From assembly GCF_041146395.1 (NCBI RefSeq), contig NC_091009.1, positions 577,501 through 641,500 on the forward strand: a DNA stretch of 64,000 nt, written 5' to 3'. The notes below the pieces were generated by a model. The model was not told the DNA's origin. It saw only the letters and a program-made list of their open reading frames with translations, and made no database searches. The DNA comes from Eulemur rufifrons. Taxonomy: Eukaryota; Chordata; Mammalia; Primates; Lemuridae. Below are positions 22,900 through 34,300 of the stretch, in pieces; the first letter of the stretch is position 1, and every line of letters starts with the position of its first letter. Position numbers and translations under genes: made by a program.

Positions 22900-22917
22900 T
22901 GGCGTAGTCGGCAGGAC
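22900..22917 (+). other. Primer binding site, tRNA-Ser type
   Basis: TGGCGTAGTCGGCAGGAC, three bases after the LTR end. The first 17 bases are complementary to the 3' end of mammalian tRNA-Ser(AGA) with its CCA tail, as I recall that tRNA. Lysine-tRNA sites, usual in betaretroviruses, have CGCCC after TGG and do not match. Confidence 0.8.
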
Positions 22918-24180
22918 ACTCCGATAGGGTCTTGAAGGCAAAAGGCTTTGCTCGAGCGAAGAGTTCCCGAATTGCATCGCAAGGGACCTGGAGTGGATTG
23001 AAAGTCGCGCGCGCGTCTTACCTAGTGAGAGGTAAGTGAACATCTCCAGGGCAAAGTAAATTATTATTCTGTCCGGATTAAAATAATGAGGAAGACTATC
23101 TTTTCTGAGTATGTGGAATTGTTGAAAGCTTATTAAAGAGTACTAGAGTAATTGCCAAAAAGAAAAATCTCGAGAAATTGTTAATTTAATTTCCAAGCAC
23201 TGTGAATGGTTCCCACCTCCGGGTGAGTTCAAGGTGCAGCAAAAGTAGTTGGCGCTGAAAACATTATGAAAAGCGCTCCGAAAATGAATAAATAAGTAAA
23301 TAAATTAAATTTCTCTATGTATTTAAAAGCTCTGCTCTTTAATTTCTCAAGCTCTACAGCTGTTTCATTCTAACTCAGAATTCTCTTTTAGCGAGACGGA
23401 GGATATCCGTCCTAAAATAAGCTTAGTAAAAGATCTGGAGCCTGTTTTTAGCAGAAAAGAGAAGGTCAATTGGGACCTTCCGTCTGCATTGGGCCAGGAT
23501 AAGACAAAGCCAATAAAAGTAGGTACCGACCCTCTTCTCGGGTCTATAGAAAATATAGAAAAGAGAAAAAGAAAGAATTCTAAAGGAGAACTTTCACTTT
23601 AAGAGCTCTCTGCGCGGCTCAAGTCAGCCGCTTTAAGCTTGGGAACCGCTACTCTCTAATGCAAATGATTCCCTGAAGCATGATCCACCGTTGAGAGAGG
23701 CTGTTAAAAAAAAAAAAAAACTTTTAAAGAACAAACTAAGATCTTAGAAAAGATGATCAGGTTATTGCTCAAATTCAACACTGCTGTATTAGAACATAAG
23801 AGAAGATAGCTTCTCCTAAACAGTCTGTGTTTTCTTGTGTAAGATGTTAAAGAAAATGTTAATGAAACTTATGTAGATTTTATCACTAGATTACAAGATG
23901 TGCAAAAAACGGTTAGTCCGCCTGACTTAAAAAATTTAATATTACATATATTGGCTTTTAATAATACTAATTCAAAATGTTAGCGGCTTTTACATCCGCC
24001 GCTCAAAAAAAAAAAAAAAAGGGTTTCGCCGAAAAGTTAAATCAGAGGCTTTTAAAATACAAATGTTGGCTGAGGCTAGCAGTGGGAAAGGCATTCCCAG
24101 AAAGCAAAAAACTGTCGTAAAATGTCTCGATTACGTCCGTAAAGGACATTTTGGAAAAAAAAAAAAAATTATAAACAACT
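22918..24180 (+). pseudogene. gag: Leader and gag remnant, provirus A
   Basis: Gag would encode matrix, capsid and nucleocapsid of the virion. After the leader only fragments remain, in shifting frames. The clearest is near 24040-24155, whose end is a nucleocapsid zinc-knuckle remnant (C-x2-Y-x4-H, 24123-24149). The second cysteine position reads Tyr, and the last cysteine is lost in an A-tract. Poly(A) runs at 23706-23720, 24005-24020 and 24155-24168 interrupt the region and seem to stand where coding sequence is missing. The length (under 1.3 kb including leader) is well below a normal gag of about 1.5-2 kb. Not functional. Confidence 0.7.
23028..23038 (+). promoter_or_regulatory. Likely major 5' splice donor of provirus A
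   Basis: GAGAG|GTAAGTG in the leader, with the cut before 23032. It is a near-ideal donor at the expected place between PBS and gag, used in retroviruses to make env mRNA. Confidence 0.6.
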
Positions 24181-24877
24181 TTCCGGAGCTTTTATCACTG
24201 ACCGGAGCTCTCTTACCTTAAAAGGGATTTCAGTACATTTGGGTATAGTTGATTCAGATTACTCAGGAAAAATTTCAGTTAATGATGAGTTCCAATTTTG
24301 ATTATCTTATTCAGGCTAGAGACCGTATTGCACAACTTCTATTGTTACCTTATATACAGAAGTTCTAAGGCAAGGAGGTTTTGGGAGCACTGGAACTAAA
24401 GTGTATTGGCAAGCTTTAATTAATGACCAGAGACCTCAATTAGAGATTAAGTTAAATGGCAAATCTTTTGTTGGACTTGTAGATACTGGGGCTGATGTTA
24501 CAATTATTTCTAAAAGTTTTTGGCCAAAGGCTTGGCCTTTACAAGAAGTTCCTACTGTTCTTACCGGAATAGGAACGATGACTGACATATTTCAAAGTCG
24601 ACAAATTTTAAATTGTTCAGGTCCTGATGGACAGACAGCCACTTTAAAACCTTACGTGGCTAACATCACTATTAATTTGTGGGGAAGAGATTTGTTACAG
24701 CAATGGGGAGCATACATCAATATACCTAATACATCTGCTCCTGCTAAACAGATTATGTTAAATATGAATTATAACCCTTGTTTTGGTTTGGGTAAAAGGA
24801 GCCAAGGGGCTAAGACTTTCGAGGCACCAAAGGCACATACTTCTCGGCATGGTTTATGCTATCCAAATTTTGGATAG
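24181..24877 (+). pseudogene. pro: dUTPase-protease (pro) remnant, provirus A
   Basis: In betaretroviruses the pro frame encodes a dUTPase followed by the aspartic protease. The dUTPase motif GIVDSDYSG is at 24242-24268. The dUTPase C-terminal motif RDRIAQLLLLP is at 24318-24350 in a different frame, so a frameshift lies between. The protease is open from about 24368 to 24877, with the active-site LVDTGADVT (Asp near 24482) and a WGRDLL segment (about 24682-24699) of the usual C-terminal type. The upstream part is broken and the gag junction is lost, so no normal Gag-Pro could be made. Confidence 0.85.
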
Positions 24878-25880
24878 CGGCCACTGCTGCTGAAAAGCAC
24901 CATTATGCTCTGGCTTTAAATTGGATATCACAAAAGCCTATATGGACAGAGCAGTGGCCACTAAACCAAGAAAAATTGGGTGCTCTTCAAATATTAGGAG
25001 AAGAACAATTACAAGCAGGACATATAGAGGAGTCCACCAGTCCGTGGAATTCTCCTATATTTGTTATTAAAAAGAAATCTGGCAAATGGCAAATGTTAAC
25101 TGATTTAAAAATAATCAATATAATTATACAATTTATAATCAAGCCAAACGTATTGTTTCTCATTGTCCCACTTGTCAATTAATTAATCAGCTTAAATTTT
25201 CTGCAGGACTTAATCCTCGAGGTCTCTCGCCAAATGAATTATGGCAAATGGATGTTACTCATATTCCTAAATTTGGCAAGTTAGGTATTGTACGTGTTAC
25301 TGTAGATACTTATTCCAGTCTTATTATGGCTACTCCATCCTCTGGAGAAACTGTTAGACATGTACTTTCACGTTTACACTCCTGTTTTGTATAAATGGGA
25401 GTCCCAGCCACCATTAAAACTGACAATGGCCCTGCTTACACTAGTCATTCTTTTGCAGCTTTTTATATTAAATGAGACATCAAGCACATTACTGGCATTC
25501 CTTATAATCCTCAAGGACAAGGTATTATAGAACGTACACATCAAACTTTAAAAAACATGTTATTAAAACAAAAAGGGGGAGGTAGACAGTCTCCCAAAGA
25601 CAGAATAAATCAAGCCTTATTTACCTAAAATTTTTTGAATATTCATAAGGAAGGTAAATTAACAGCAATAGAAAAGCATTGGAATGGGAGTCCACAATCA
25701 GACTCTTTCCCTCACCAGCCTATCTGGTGGAAAGATAATGTAGAAAATAAATGGAAAAAAGGATGGGCAAAGGTGTGGGGGAGAGTTTTTGCTTGTGTTT
25801 TGACAGATGACAGACCAACAGTCTGGATTCCAAGCAGAAGAATCAAACCCAGAGTGGAAACTCAAGGGGAAAAAGCAGAA
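24856..25880 (+). pseudogene. pol: pol remnant: RT start fused to integrase, provirus A
   Basis: The open stretch 24856-25182 holds the start of reverse transcriptase ([17 protein letters not shown], about 25036-25086). At about 25110-25135 it jumps, in another frame, into the integrase zinc-binding region (CPTCQ near 25165). The RT palm with its catalytic aspartates, the connection and RNase H are missing. The integrase core keeps the D, D, x35, E pattern (25251, 25422, 25530) but has in-frame stops at 25392-25394, 25473-25475 and 25626-25628. The C-terminal domain is open to about 25970. The env leader overlaps in another frame. Not functional. Confidence 0.9.
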
Positions 25881-26064
25881 GACACGTCAGGCACAGACCA
25901 TGATGTGGGGACAGCTGAAGAGAACATACAAAGAAGCAGACAAGATATTGAACCGGACATTTGTACCTAAAACGTCTGTAAATCTTTTTCTTGCCATGAT
26001 CTGCGTGGTGAGCATGGTGGTAAGAGTGTCTGGCAACCAGACACATCACTATTGGGCATTCTAA
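25807..26064 (+). pseudogene. env: env leader / signal peptide fragment, provirus A
   Basis: An 85-codon frame overlapping the end of integrase. It starts with a long polar, basic segment and ends in a hydrophobic stretch (VNLFLAMICVVSMVVRVSG) followed by a glycosylation site (NQT). This matches the long signal peptides of betaretroviral Env. It stops at 26062-26064, and the surface-subunit sequence after it (26065-26354) is frameshifted. Confidence 0.7.
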
Positions 26065-26354
26065 AATTGCACCAACAGATATACCCCTTTGTAAGAAAGT
26101 AATAATTTCTGATCCTAAAACTTGGGTACAATGGGACAATTATAGAGCTCACACGGGGCGCATTCTTGCTGGGTCCACATCTTATGGTGTTGTCCTAGAC
26201 TGGAGTCCCTATGGACATCCTGCCTCCTCTCACAATTTTAAAAAGCTTCATTGGAATAAAACTGCCACCTCGATGTCTGTAAAAGACACTGACCTTAAAA
26301 GTCATATTACATGGCTCAATGATGGTATGAGCTCTCCAGCTCCTCATATTTTAG

Positions 26355-27497
26355 ATGGCCCTATTCATGATCAATTGTGGAAAATATCAGCTGCTTTGCA
26401 CCCTTTGCAGGCCTGGATTAGCACACACACTGGATACAAACAATAGCCGAGAATGGACTTTTAATTTAAATTCTACTCATTATATTCAAGTTTGTGTTAG
26501 ACTGCCTTACTTATTTATGATTGGACATGCTGTTTATAAAGAACCTTCTTTCCTAGTGACCTGTGACAACTGTTCTTATTATACCTGTATTAAGAATTCT
26601 ATAAAGTTCAACCCTTATAAAGAAACACTTTATATTTTCAAAGCCAGAACAGGACTGTGGTTACCTGTTAAAATGAATAGAGTCTGGCAAGAAACACCAG
26701 CAATGTTCCTTTTGGATAAACTACTTAACCACATTCTTAAACGTACAAAAAGATTTATTGGTCTCTTAATAGCAGCTATTTTGGGAATCATTGCTGTTAC
26801 TGCTTCTGCGGCCACCGCAGGTGTGGCTCTACATCAGACCGTTCAGACCACTGAATTTGTTCAAAACTGGCACCATGATTCAAATCAATTATGGTCTACA
26901 CAAAATCAAATTGACTCTAAATTAGCTACTCAAGTGGCTGACTTACAGCAAGCAGTCACCTTGTTGGGAGACCAGGTTATAAGTCTACAAAAGCAACTTA
27001 GACTTCGTTGTGATTGGAATATCACTCAATTTTGTGTTACACCTCATATATATAATCAAACTCGGTTTCCTTGGGAAAACATCAAAAAACATCTACTTAA
27101 TCAAGGAAATCTGACTGAAGGGATTAAAAATTTACAACAAGAAATATTAAGTACCTTCAGTCACAAACTTAAATTGCTCTCTGAAGCTGACATTATTGAT
27201 GACATCTCTTCTGGTTTGGAGTCAGCTGATCCACTTTATCATCTTAAGATCTATGGGAGTTCCACTATTGTAACTTTTAGCATTATTTTAATCCTTTGCT
27301 TGTGTTTATTTATAGTCTGGAGAAAACTCCGAAGCAGACAAGAATCCAGAGACCAACTCCTCGCTGTGATGGCTGTCCAACTCCATCAACTTTCTTCAAA
27401 AAATAAAAAAGGGGGAGATGTTGAGCCTAAGAATACTGAGTTGCAGAAATGCCCCCTGTATTTCTGGAGACAAGATTTGATTTCAGAAGTCAAATAA
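26355..27497 (+). pseudogene. env: env: end of SU plus complete TM, open frame, provirus A
   Basis: An open frame of 380 codons from a remnant env; the natural start is upstream and lost. Residues 1-129 are the C-terminal part of the surface subunit. RTKR (130-133) is a furin-type cleavage site, followed by a hydrophobic fusion-peptide-like segment (about 134-158). A heptad region (160-216) and a C-x7-C disulphide loop (219-227) follow, then N-glycosylation sites, a membrane anchor (about 301-321) and a cytoplasmic tail. The last 26 codons lie in the LTR. Class II (HML-like) Env type. The missing signal peptide and N-terminal SU mean it is not a functional env. The frame is identical in provirus B. 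Confidence 0.9.
27405..27418 (+). other. Polypurine tract of provirus A
   Basis: AAAAAAGGGGGAGA immediately before the 3' LTR, the plus-strand primer site for reverse transcription. Confidence 0.88.
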
Positions 27498-28382
27498 GGC
27501 TTTGCCTTAAGGAAAAGATAAATGTGTTAGTTCAAAAGCTGCCTCGCCTCAGGAGGGCGTCTTGCTGGTCAGTAGAAGCTGCATCTCAAGGAGACAGCTG
27601 TAAACTGGGCCTTTGGTTCTCACCTGTTTTGAAAGACAAGGCAGGCCTCCCTTAGGACCAAAGGTTGCTGGTGCTGCTGACAGGTGGACCCCCGGAGATG
27701 AGAGCTAATCACATAGATATGCTAATGCCCAAGCCGGGCCCAGATGCAACCATGCGGTTCAAGTAATTAACACAAAGCACAGCCCATGTTGACTTCTGGG
27801 ATCATCTCTGTCTCCAAGAACACAATCACCAGAGCCAAGATGTCTCTGTTTGTTGCTAAAGTAATAGCCTTATCATAAAACTTAGAAGTTTGCCCCAAGA
27901 AGATTTTATAACCCATTGTTCCCCTAGTTAGAGTTAGTTAAAGGATCTGTAGTAGATTTTAGGAGACTTTGACCCTAAAGCAAACTGCCTGTTAGTATCA
28001 AAATCCCGTTGCGCTTGGCAACCGGAGCCTGTATGTACCCTATATAATACCTGTGTGGAGTTTCAGTCGGGGAAATATTTGATGCGGGTAAAATATTTCC
28101 ATCCGGATACCCTTCTTTATCTATTTTCATAAACTTTCACTTTATAAACTATATCTTTGGCTCTGTGTATTATTATTGCCATTACTTTATATTTTTATTT
28201 CTGTTTCCTACTATATTTTTCATCCTTTGCGATGACCCCTGCCTGAGAGACCTGATCGGAAGAAAAAACCTCTTTGCAGGGAGCGTAGCTAACTCCCTGC
28301 AAACTGGCGTAGTCAACTTTGAGATCTGATAAGAACAAAGAGAAAAGAACCTCTTTGCGGGGAGCGTAGCTAACTCCCCGTA
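27419..28382 (+). promoter_or_regulatory. 3' LTR of provirus A
   Basis: 964 bp, from TGTTGAG to TA where CA is expected; the following TTCAGG matches the 5' TSD exactly. TATA-like TATATAATA starts at 28041. The end contains an 81-bp tandem duplication. The 'cctctttgc' unit starts at 28269 and again at 28350, each with the end hairpin, and ten bases of PBS sequence (28305-28314) lie inside the LTR. Confidence 0.88.
28276..28381 (+). repeat. Duplicated U5 end hairpins within the 3' LTR
   Basis: Hairpin one: 28276-28283 pairs with 28293-28300 (GCAGGGAG/CTCCCTGC). Hairpin two: 28357-28364 pairs with 28374-28381 (GCGGGGAG/CTCCCCGT, the last pair a wobble). The two differ by a paired change (A-T versus G-C) that keeps the stem. 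Confidence 0.8.
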
Positions 28383-31300
28383 TTCAGGACCTCTGTCAGA
28401 TCGCTGGTTTGTTTTTATTATCCCCAGAGAAGAGTAGTGGGCATGTGTTTGGCAGGTGAAAAGTGCGGATTCTGTTTCAGAGAATTAAACAGGATCCGCA
28501 TGGTAATCCCGTTCCTTTAAGAATCCTTTGCTTCATGAGCTGGGAATCCACCATGGTTCTATATACTTCTCTATGCGTGGGCACAGGAAACTGGCTTGTT
28601 CCAAGAAGTATGCCTCAGAGCTTTTCAATTAACCAGTATGTTGAAAATCCTTTGCAGGTTTTCAGCGTTTCACCATAATTGTGATAAAGTCTGTATGTGT
28701 CTCCTGAAAACCAATATGACTGCCAAGGACATAAGTATGCTGAGGCGTAGCTGACTTCGTGTTGCCTATTTTTGTTAGTGGAGACGGACATGAAGCCATT
28801 CTTCTAAGTATCATCCCACCATCATTTTTCCATTGTTTAAAAATGCAGGGAAATTTTGCAAGTTAGCATTATAATTAGTAGCTGGAGGGTACTATTTTTT
28901 TTTTTTTTTGTGGGGTCAGTGTGGATGGGTTGGTCAGGCCATCTGTCAATTCACTGGTTTGTTTTTATTATCCCCAGAGAGGAGAAGTGGGCATATATTT
29001 GGCAGGTGAAAAGTGCGGATTCTGTTTCAGAGAATTAAACAGGATCCGCATGGTCATCTCATTCCTTTAAGAATCCTTTGCTTCATCAGCTGGGATTCCA
29101 CCATGTTTCTATATACTCCTCTATGCGTGGGCACAGGTACCTGGCTTGTTCCAAGAAGTATGCTGGAGAGTTTTCAAATTAACCAGTACGTTGAAAATTA
29201 TTTGCAGGTTTTCAGCGTTTCACCATAATTTTGATAACGTTTGTATGTGCCTCCTGAAACCCAAGAAGGCTGCGACGGCCATAACTATGCTGAGGAGTAG
29301 CTGACTTGGTGTTGCCTATTTTTGTTAGTGGAGACAGACAAGAAGCCATTCTTCTAAGTATCATCTCACCACCATTTTTCCATTGTTTTAAAATGCAGGG
29401 AAATTTTGCAAGTTAGCATTATAATTAGTAGCTGGAGGGTACGGTTTATTTTTGTGTGTGGTCGATGTGGATGGGGGGGTCAGGCCCTCTGTGAGTTCGC
29501 TGGATAGTTTTTATTATAACCAGAGAGGAGAAGTGGGCATGTGTTTGGCAGGAGAAAAGGGCGGATTCTGTTTCAGAGAATTAACGATGATCCCCATGGT
29601 CATCCCGTTCCTTTAATAATCCTTTACTTCATCAGCTGGAAATCCACCATGGTTCTATATACTCCTCTTTGCGTGGGAACAGGTAACTGGCTTGTTCCAA
29701 GAAGTATGCCGCAGAGCTTTTCAATTAACCACTACGTTGAAAATTATTTGCAGGTGTTCAGCGTTTCACCATAATTGTGATAACGTTTGTTTGTGCCTCC
29801 TGAAACCCAAGAAGGCTGCGACGGACATAACTATGCTGAGGAGTAGCTGACTTGGTGTTGCCTATTTTTGTTAGTGGAGACTGACAAGAAGCCATTCTTC
29901 TAAGTATCATCCCACCACCATTTTTCCATTGTTTTAAAATGCAGGGAAATTTTGCAAGTTAGCATTATAATTAGTAGCTGGAGGCTACGGTGTTTTTTTG
30001 TTTTTTTTTCCTGTGGGGTCGGTGTGGATGTGTTGGTCAGGCCCTCTGTCAGTTCGCTGGTTAGTTTTTATTATCCCCAGAGAGGAGAAGTGGGCATATA
30101 TTTGGCACGTGAAAAGTGCGGATTCTGCTTCAGAGAATTAAACAGGATCCGCATGGTCATCTCATTCTTTAAGAATCCTTTGCTTCATCAGCTGGGATTC
30201 CACCATGTTTCTATATACTCCTCTATGCGTGGGCACAGGTACCTGGCTTGTTCCAAGAAGTATGCCGCAGAGCTTTTCAATTAACCACTACGTTGAAAAT
30301 AATTTGCAGGATTTCAGCGTTTCACCATAATTTTGATAACGTTTGTATGTGCCTCCTGAAACCCAAGAAGGCTGCGACGGACATACCTATGCTGAGGAGT
30401 AGCTGACTTGGTGTTGCCTATTTTTGTTAGCGGAGACTGACAAGAAGCCATTCTTCTAAGTATCATCACACCACCATTTTTGCATTGTTTTAAAATGCAG
30501 GGAAATTTTGCAAGTTAGCATGATAATTAGTAGCTGGAGGGTACGGTTTTTTTGTGTGTGTGGTCGATGTGGATGGGGGGGTCAGGCCCTCTGTCAGTTC
30601 GCTGGTTAGTTTTTATTATCCCCAGAGAGGAGAAGTGGGCATGTGTTTGGCAGGTGAAAAGGGCGGATTCTGTTTCAGAGAATTAACGATGATCCCCATG
30701 GTCATCCCGTTCCTTTAATAATCCTTTACTTCATCAGCTGGAAATCCACCATGGTTCTATATACTCCTCTTTGCGTGGGAACAGGTAACTGGCTTGTTCC
30801 AAGAAGTATGCCACAGATCTTTTCAATTAATCACTACGGTGAAAATTATTTGCAGGTGTTCAGCATTTCACCATAATTGTGATAACGTTTGTTTGTGCCT
30901 CCTGAAACCCAAGAAGGCTGCGACGGACATAACTATGCTGAGGAGTAGCTGACTTGGTGTTGCCTATTTTTGTTAGTGGAGACTGACAAGAAGCCATTCT
31001 TCTAAGTATTATCCCACCACCATTTTTCCATTGTTTAAAAATGCAAGAAAATTTTGCAAGTTAGCATTATAATTAGTAGCTGCAGGCTACGGTGTTTTTT
31101 TTTTTTTTTTTTTTTTCCTGTGGGGGCGGTGTGGATGTGTTGGTCAGGCCCTCTGTCAGTTCGCTGGTTAGTTTTTATTATCCCCAGAGAGGAGAAGTGG
31201 GTATTTGTATGGCAGGTGAAAACTGCGGATCTGTTTCAGAGAATTAAACAGGATCCGCATGGTAATCCCGTTCCTTTAAGAATCCTTTGCTTCATCAGCT

Positions 31301-34300
31301 GGGAATCCACCACGGTTCTATATACTTCTCTATGCGTGGGCACAGGAAACTGGCTTCTTCCAAGAAGTATGCCTCAGAGCTTTTCAATTAACCACTACGT
31401 TGAAAATCCTTTGCAGGTTTTCTGCGTTTCACCATAATTGTGATAACGTGTGTATGTGCCTACTGAAACCAAATATGGCTGCTACGGACATAACTATGCT
31501 GAGGCGTAGGTGACTTGGTGTTGCCTATTTTTGTCAGTGGAGACTGACAAGAAGCCATTCTTCTAAGTATCATCCCACCATCATTTCTCCATTGTTTAAA
31601 AATGCAGGGAAATTTTGCAAATTGGCATTATAATGAGTAGCTGGAGGGTACTTTTTTTTTTGTGGGGTTGGTCAGGATGGGTGTTCAGGCCCTCTGTCAC
31701 ATCGCTGGTTTGTTTTTATTATCCCCGGAGAAGAGTAGTGGGCATGTGTTTGGCAGGTGAAAAGTGCGGATTCTGTTTCAGAGAATTAACGATGATACCC
31801 ATGGTCATCCAGTTCCTTTAATAATCCTTTACTTCATCAGCTGGAAATCCACCATGGTTCTATATACTCCTCTTTCCGTGGGAACAGGTAACTGGCTTGT
31901 TCCAAGAAGTATGCCGCAGAGCTTTTCAATTAACCACTACATTGAAAATTATTTGCAGGTGTTCAGCGTTTACCATAATTGTGATAAGTTAACGTTTGTT
32001 TGTGCCTCCTGAAACCCAAGATGGCTGCCACGAACATAACGATGCTGAGGCGTAGCTGACTTGGTTTTGCCTATTTTTGTTAGTGCAGACTGACAAGAAT
32101 CCATTCTTCTAAGTATCATCTCACCATCATTTTTCCTTTGTTTAAAAATGCAGGATAATTTTGCAAGTTAGCATTATAATTAGTAGATGAAAGCTACGGT
32201 GTTTTTTTTTTTTTTTCCTGTGGGGTCGGTGTGGATGTGTTGGTCAGGCCCTCTGTCAGTTCGCTGGTTTGTTTTTATTATCCCCAGAGAGGAGAAGTGG
32301 GTATTAGTATGGCAGGTGAAAACTGCGGATCTGTTTCAGAGAATTAAACAGGATCCGCATGGTAATCCCGTTCCTTTAAGAATCCTTTGCTTCATGAGCT
32401 GGGAATCCACCATGGTTCCATATACTTCTCTATGCGTGGGCACAGGAAACTGGCTTGTTCCAAGAAGTATGCCTCAGAGCTTTTCAATTAACCAGTGTGT
32501 TGAAAATCCTTTGCAGGTTTTCAGCGTTTCACCATAATTGTGATAACGTGTGTATGTGCCTACTGAAACCAAATATGGCTGCTACGGACATAACTATGCC
32601 GAGGCGTAGCTCACATCGTGTTGCCTATTTTTGTCAGTGGAGACTGACAAGAAGCCATTCTTCTAAGTATCATCCCACCATCATTTCTTCATTGTTTAAA
32701 AATGCAGGGAAATTTTGCAAATTGGCATTATAATTAGTAGCTGGACGGTACATTTTTTTTTTGTGGGGTCGGTCAGGATGGGTGTTCAGGCCCTCTGTCA
32801 GATCGCTGCTTAGTTTTTATTATCCCCAGAGAAGAGTAATGGGCATGTGTTTGGCAGGTGAAAAGTGCGGATTCTGTTTCAGAGAATTAAACAGGATACG
32901 CATGGTCATCTCATTCCTTTAAGAATCCTTTGCTTCATCAGCTGGGATTCCACCATGTTTCTATATACTCCTCTATGCGTGGGCACAGGTACCTGGCTTG
33001 TTCCAAGAATTATGCTGGAGACTTTTGAAATTAACCAGTACGTTGAAAATTATTTGCAGGTTTTCAGCGTTTCACCATAATTTTGATAACGTTTGTATGT
33101 GCCTCCTGAAACCCAAGAAGCCTGCGACAGACATAACTATGCTGAGGAGTAGCTGACTTGGTGTTGCCTATTTTTGTTAGTGGAGACTGACAAGAAGCCA
33201 TTCTTCTAAGTATCATCCCACCACCATTTTTCCATTGTTTTAAAATGCAGGGAAATTTTGCAAGTTAGCATTGTAATTAGTAGCTGGAGGGTACGGTATT
33301 TTTTTTTGTGTGGTCGATGTGGATGGGGGGGTCAGGCCCTCTGTCAGTTTGCTGGTTAGTTTTTATTATCCCCAGAGAGGAGAAGTGGGCATGTGTTTGG
33401 CAGGTGAAAAGGGCGGATTCTGTTTCAGAGAATTAACGATGATCCCCATGGTCATCCCGTTCCTTTAATAATCCTTTACTTCATCAGCTGGAAATCCACC
33501 ATGGTTCTATATACTCCTCTTTGCGTGGGAACAGGTAACTGGCTTGTTCCAAGAAGTATGCCGCAGAGCTTTTCAATTAAGCAGTACGTTGAAAATTATT
33601 TGCAGGTGTTCAGCGTTTCACCATAATTGTGATAACGTTTGTTTGTGCCTCCTGAAACCCAAGATGGCTGCCACGAAAATAACGATGCTGAGGCGTAGCT
33701 GATTAGGTTTTGCCTATTTTTGTTAGTGGAGCCTGACAAGAATCCATTCTTCTAAGTATCATCTCACCATCATTTTTCCATTGTTTAAAAATGCAGGGAA
33801 ATTTTGCAAGTTAGCATTATAATTAGTAGCTGGAGGCTACGGTGTTTTTTTTTTTTTTTTCCTGTGGGGTCTGTGTGGATGTGTTGGTCAGGCCCTCTGT
33901 CAGTTCGCTGGTTTGTTTTTATTATCCCCAGAGAGGAGAAGTGGGTATTAGTATGGCAGGTGAAAACTGCGGATCTGTTTCAGAGAATTAAACAGGATCC
34001 GCATGGTAATCCCGTTCCTTTAAGAATCCTTTGCTTCATGAGCTGGGAATCCACCATGGTTCTATATACTTCTCTATGCGTGGGCACAGGAAACTGGCAT
34101 GTTCCAAGAAGTATGCCTCAAAGCTTTTCAATTAAACAGTATGTTGAAAATCCTTTGCAGGTTTTCAGCGTTTCACCATAATTGTGATAACGTGTGTATG
34201 TGTCTCCTGAAACCCAATATGGCTGCCAAGGACATAAGTATGCTGAGGCGTAGCTGACTTCGTGTTGCCTATTTTTGTTAGTGGAGACTGACAAGAAACC

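Larger units (their letters stand above)
22099..28382 (+). mobile_element. Endogenous betaretrovirus-like provirus, copy A
   Basis: A 6.28-kb defective provirus in the order 5' LTR, PBS, leader with splice donor, gag remnant, dUTPase and protease remnant, RT remnant fused by deletion to integrase, env, polypurine tract, 3' LTR. It has a 6-bp TSD. The pro-linked dUTPase, the overlap of the env leader with the end of integrase and the TM sequence type all point to class II (betaretrovirus, HML-like). It is replication-defective: most of gag, the RT catalytic part and RNase H are gone, and the remaining frames have stops. The two LTRs differ at about 8 places over the roughly 735 bp they share, suggesting an insertion that is not very recent. 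Confidence 0.93.

Noticed and set aside
31054..31437. Repeating open frames of 60-127 codons in satellite monomers
   Set aside because: They recur because the monomer recurs, often run through the poly(T) tract as poly-Phe, change length with T-tract indels and match no family I recognise.
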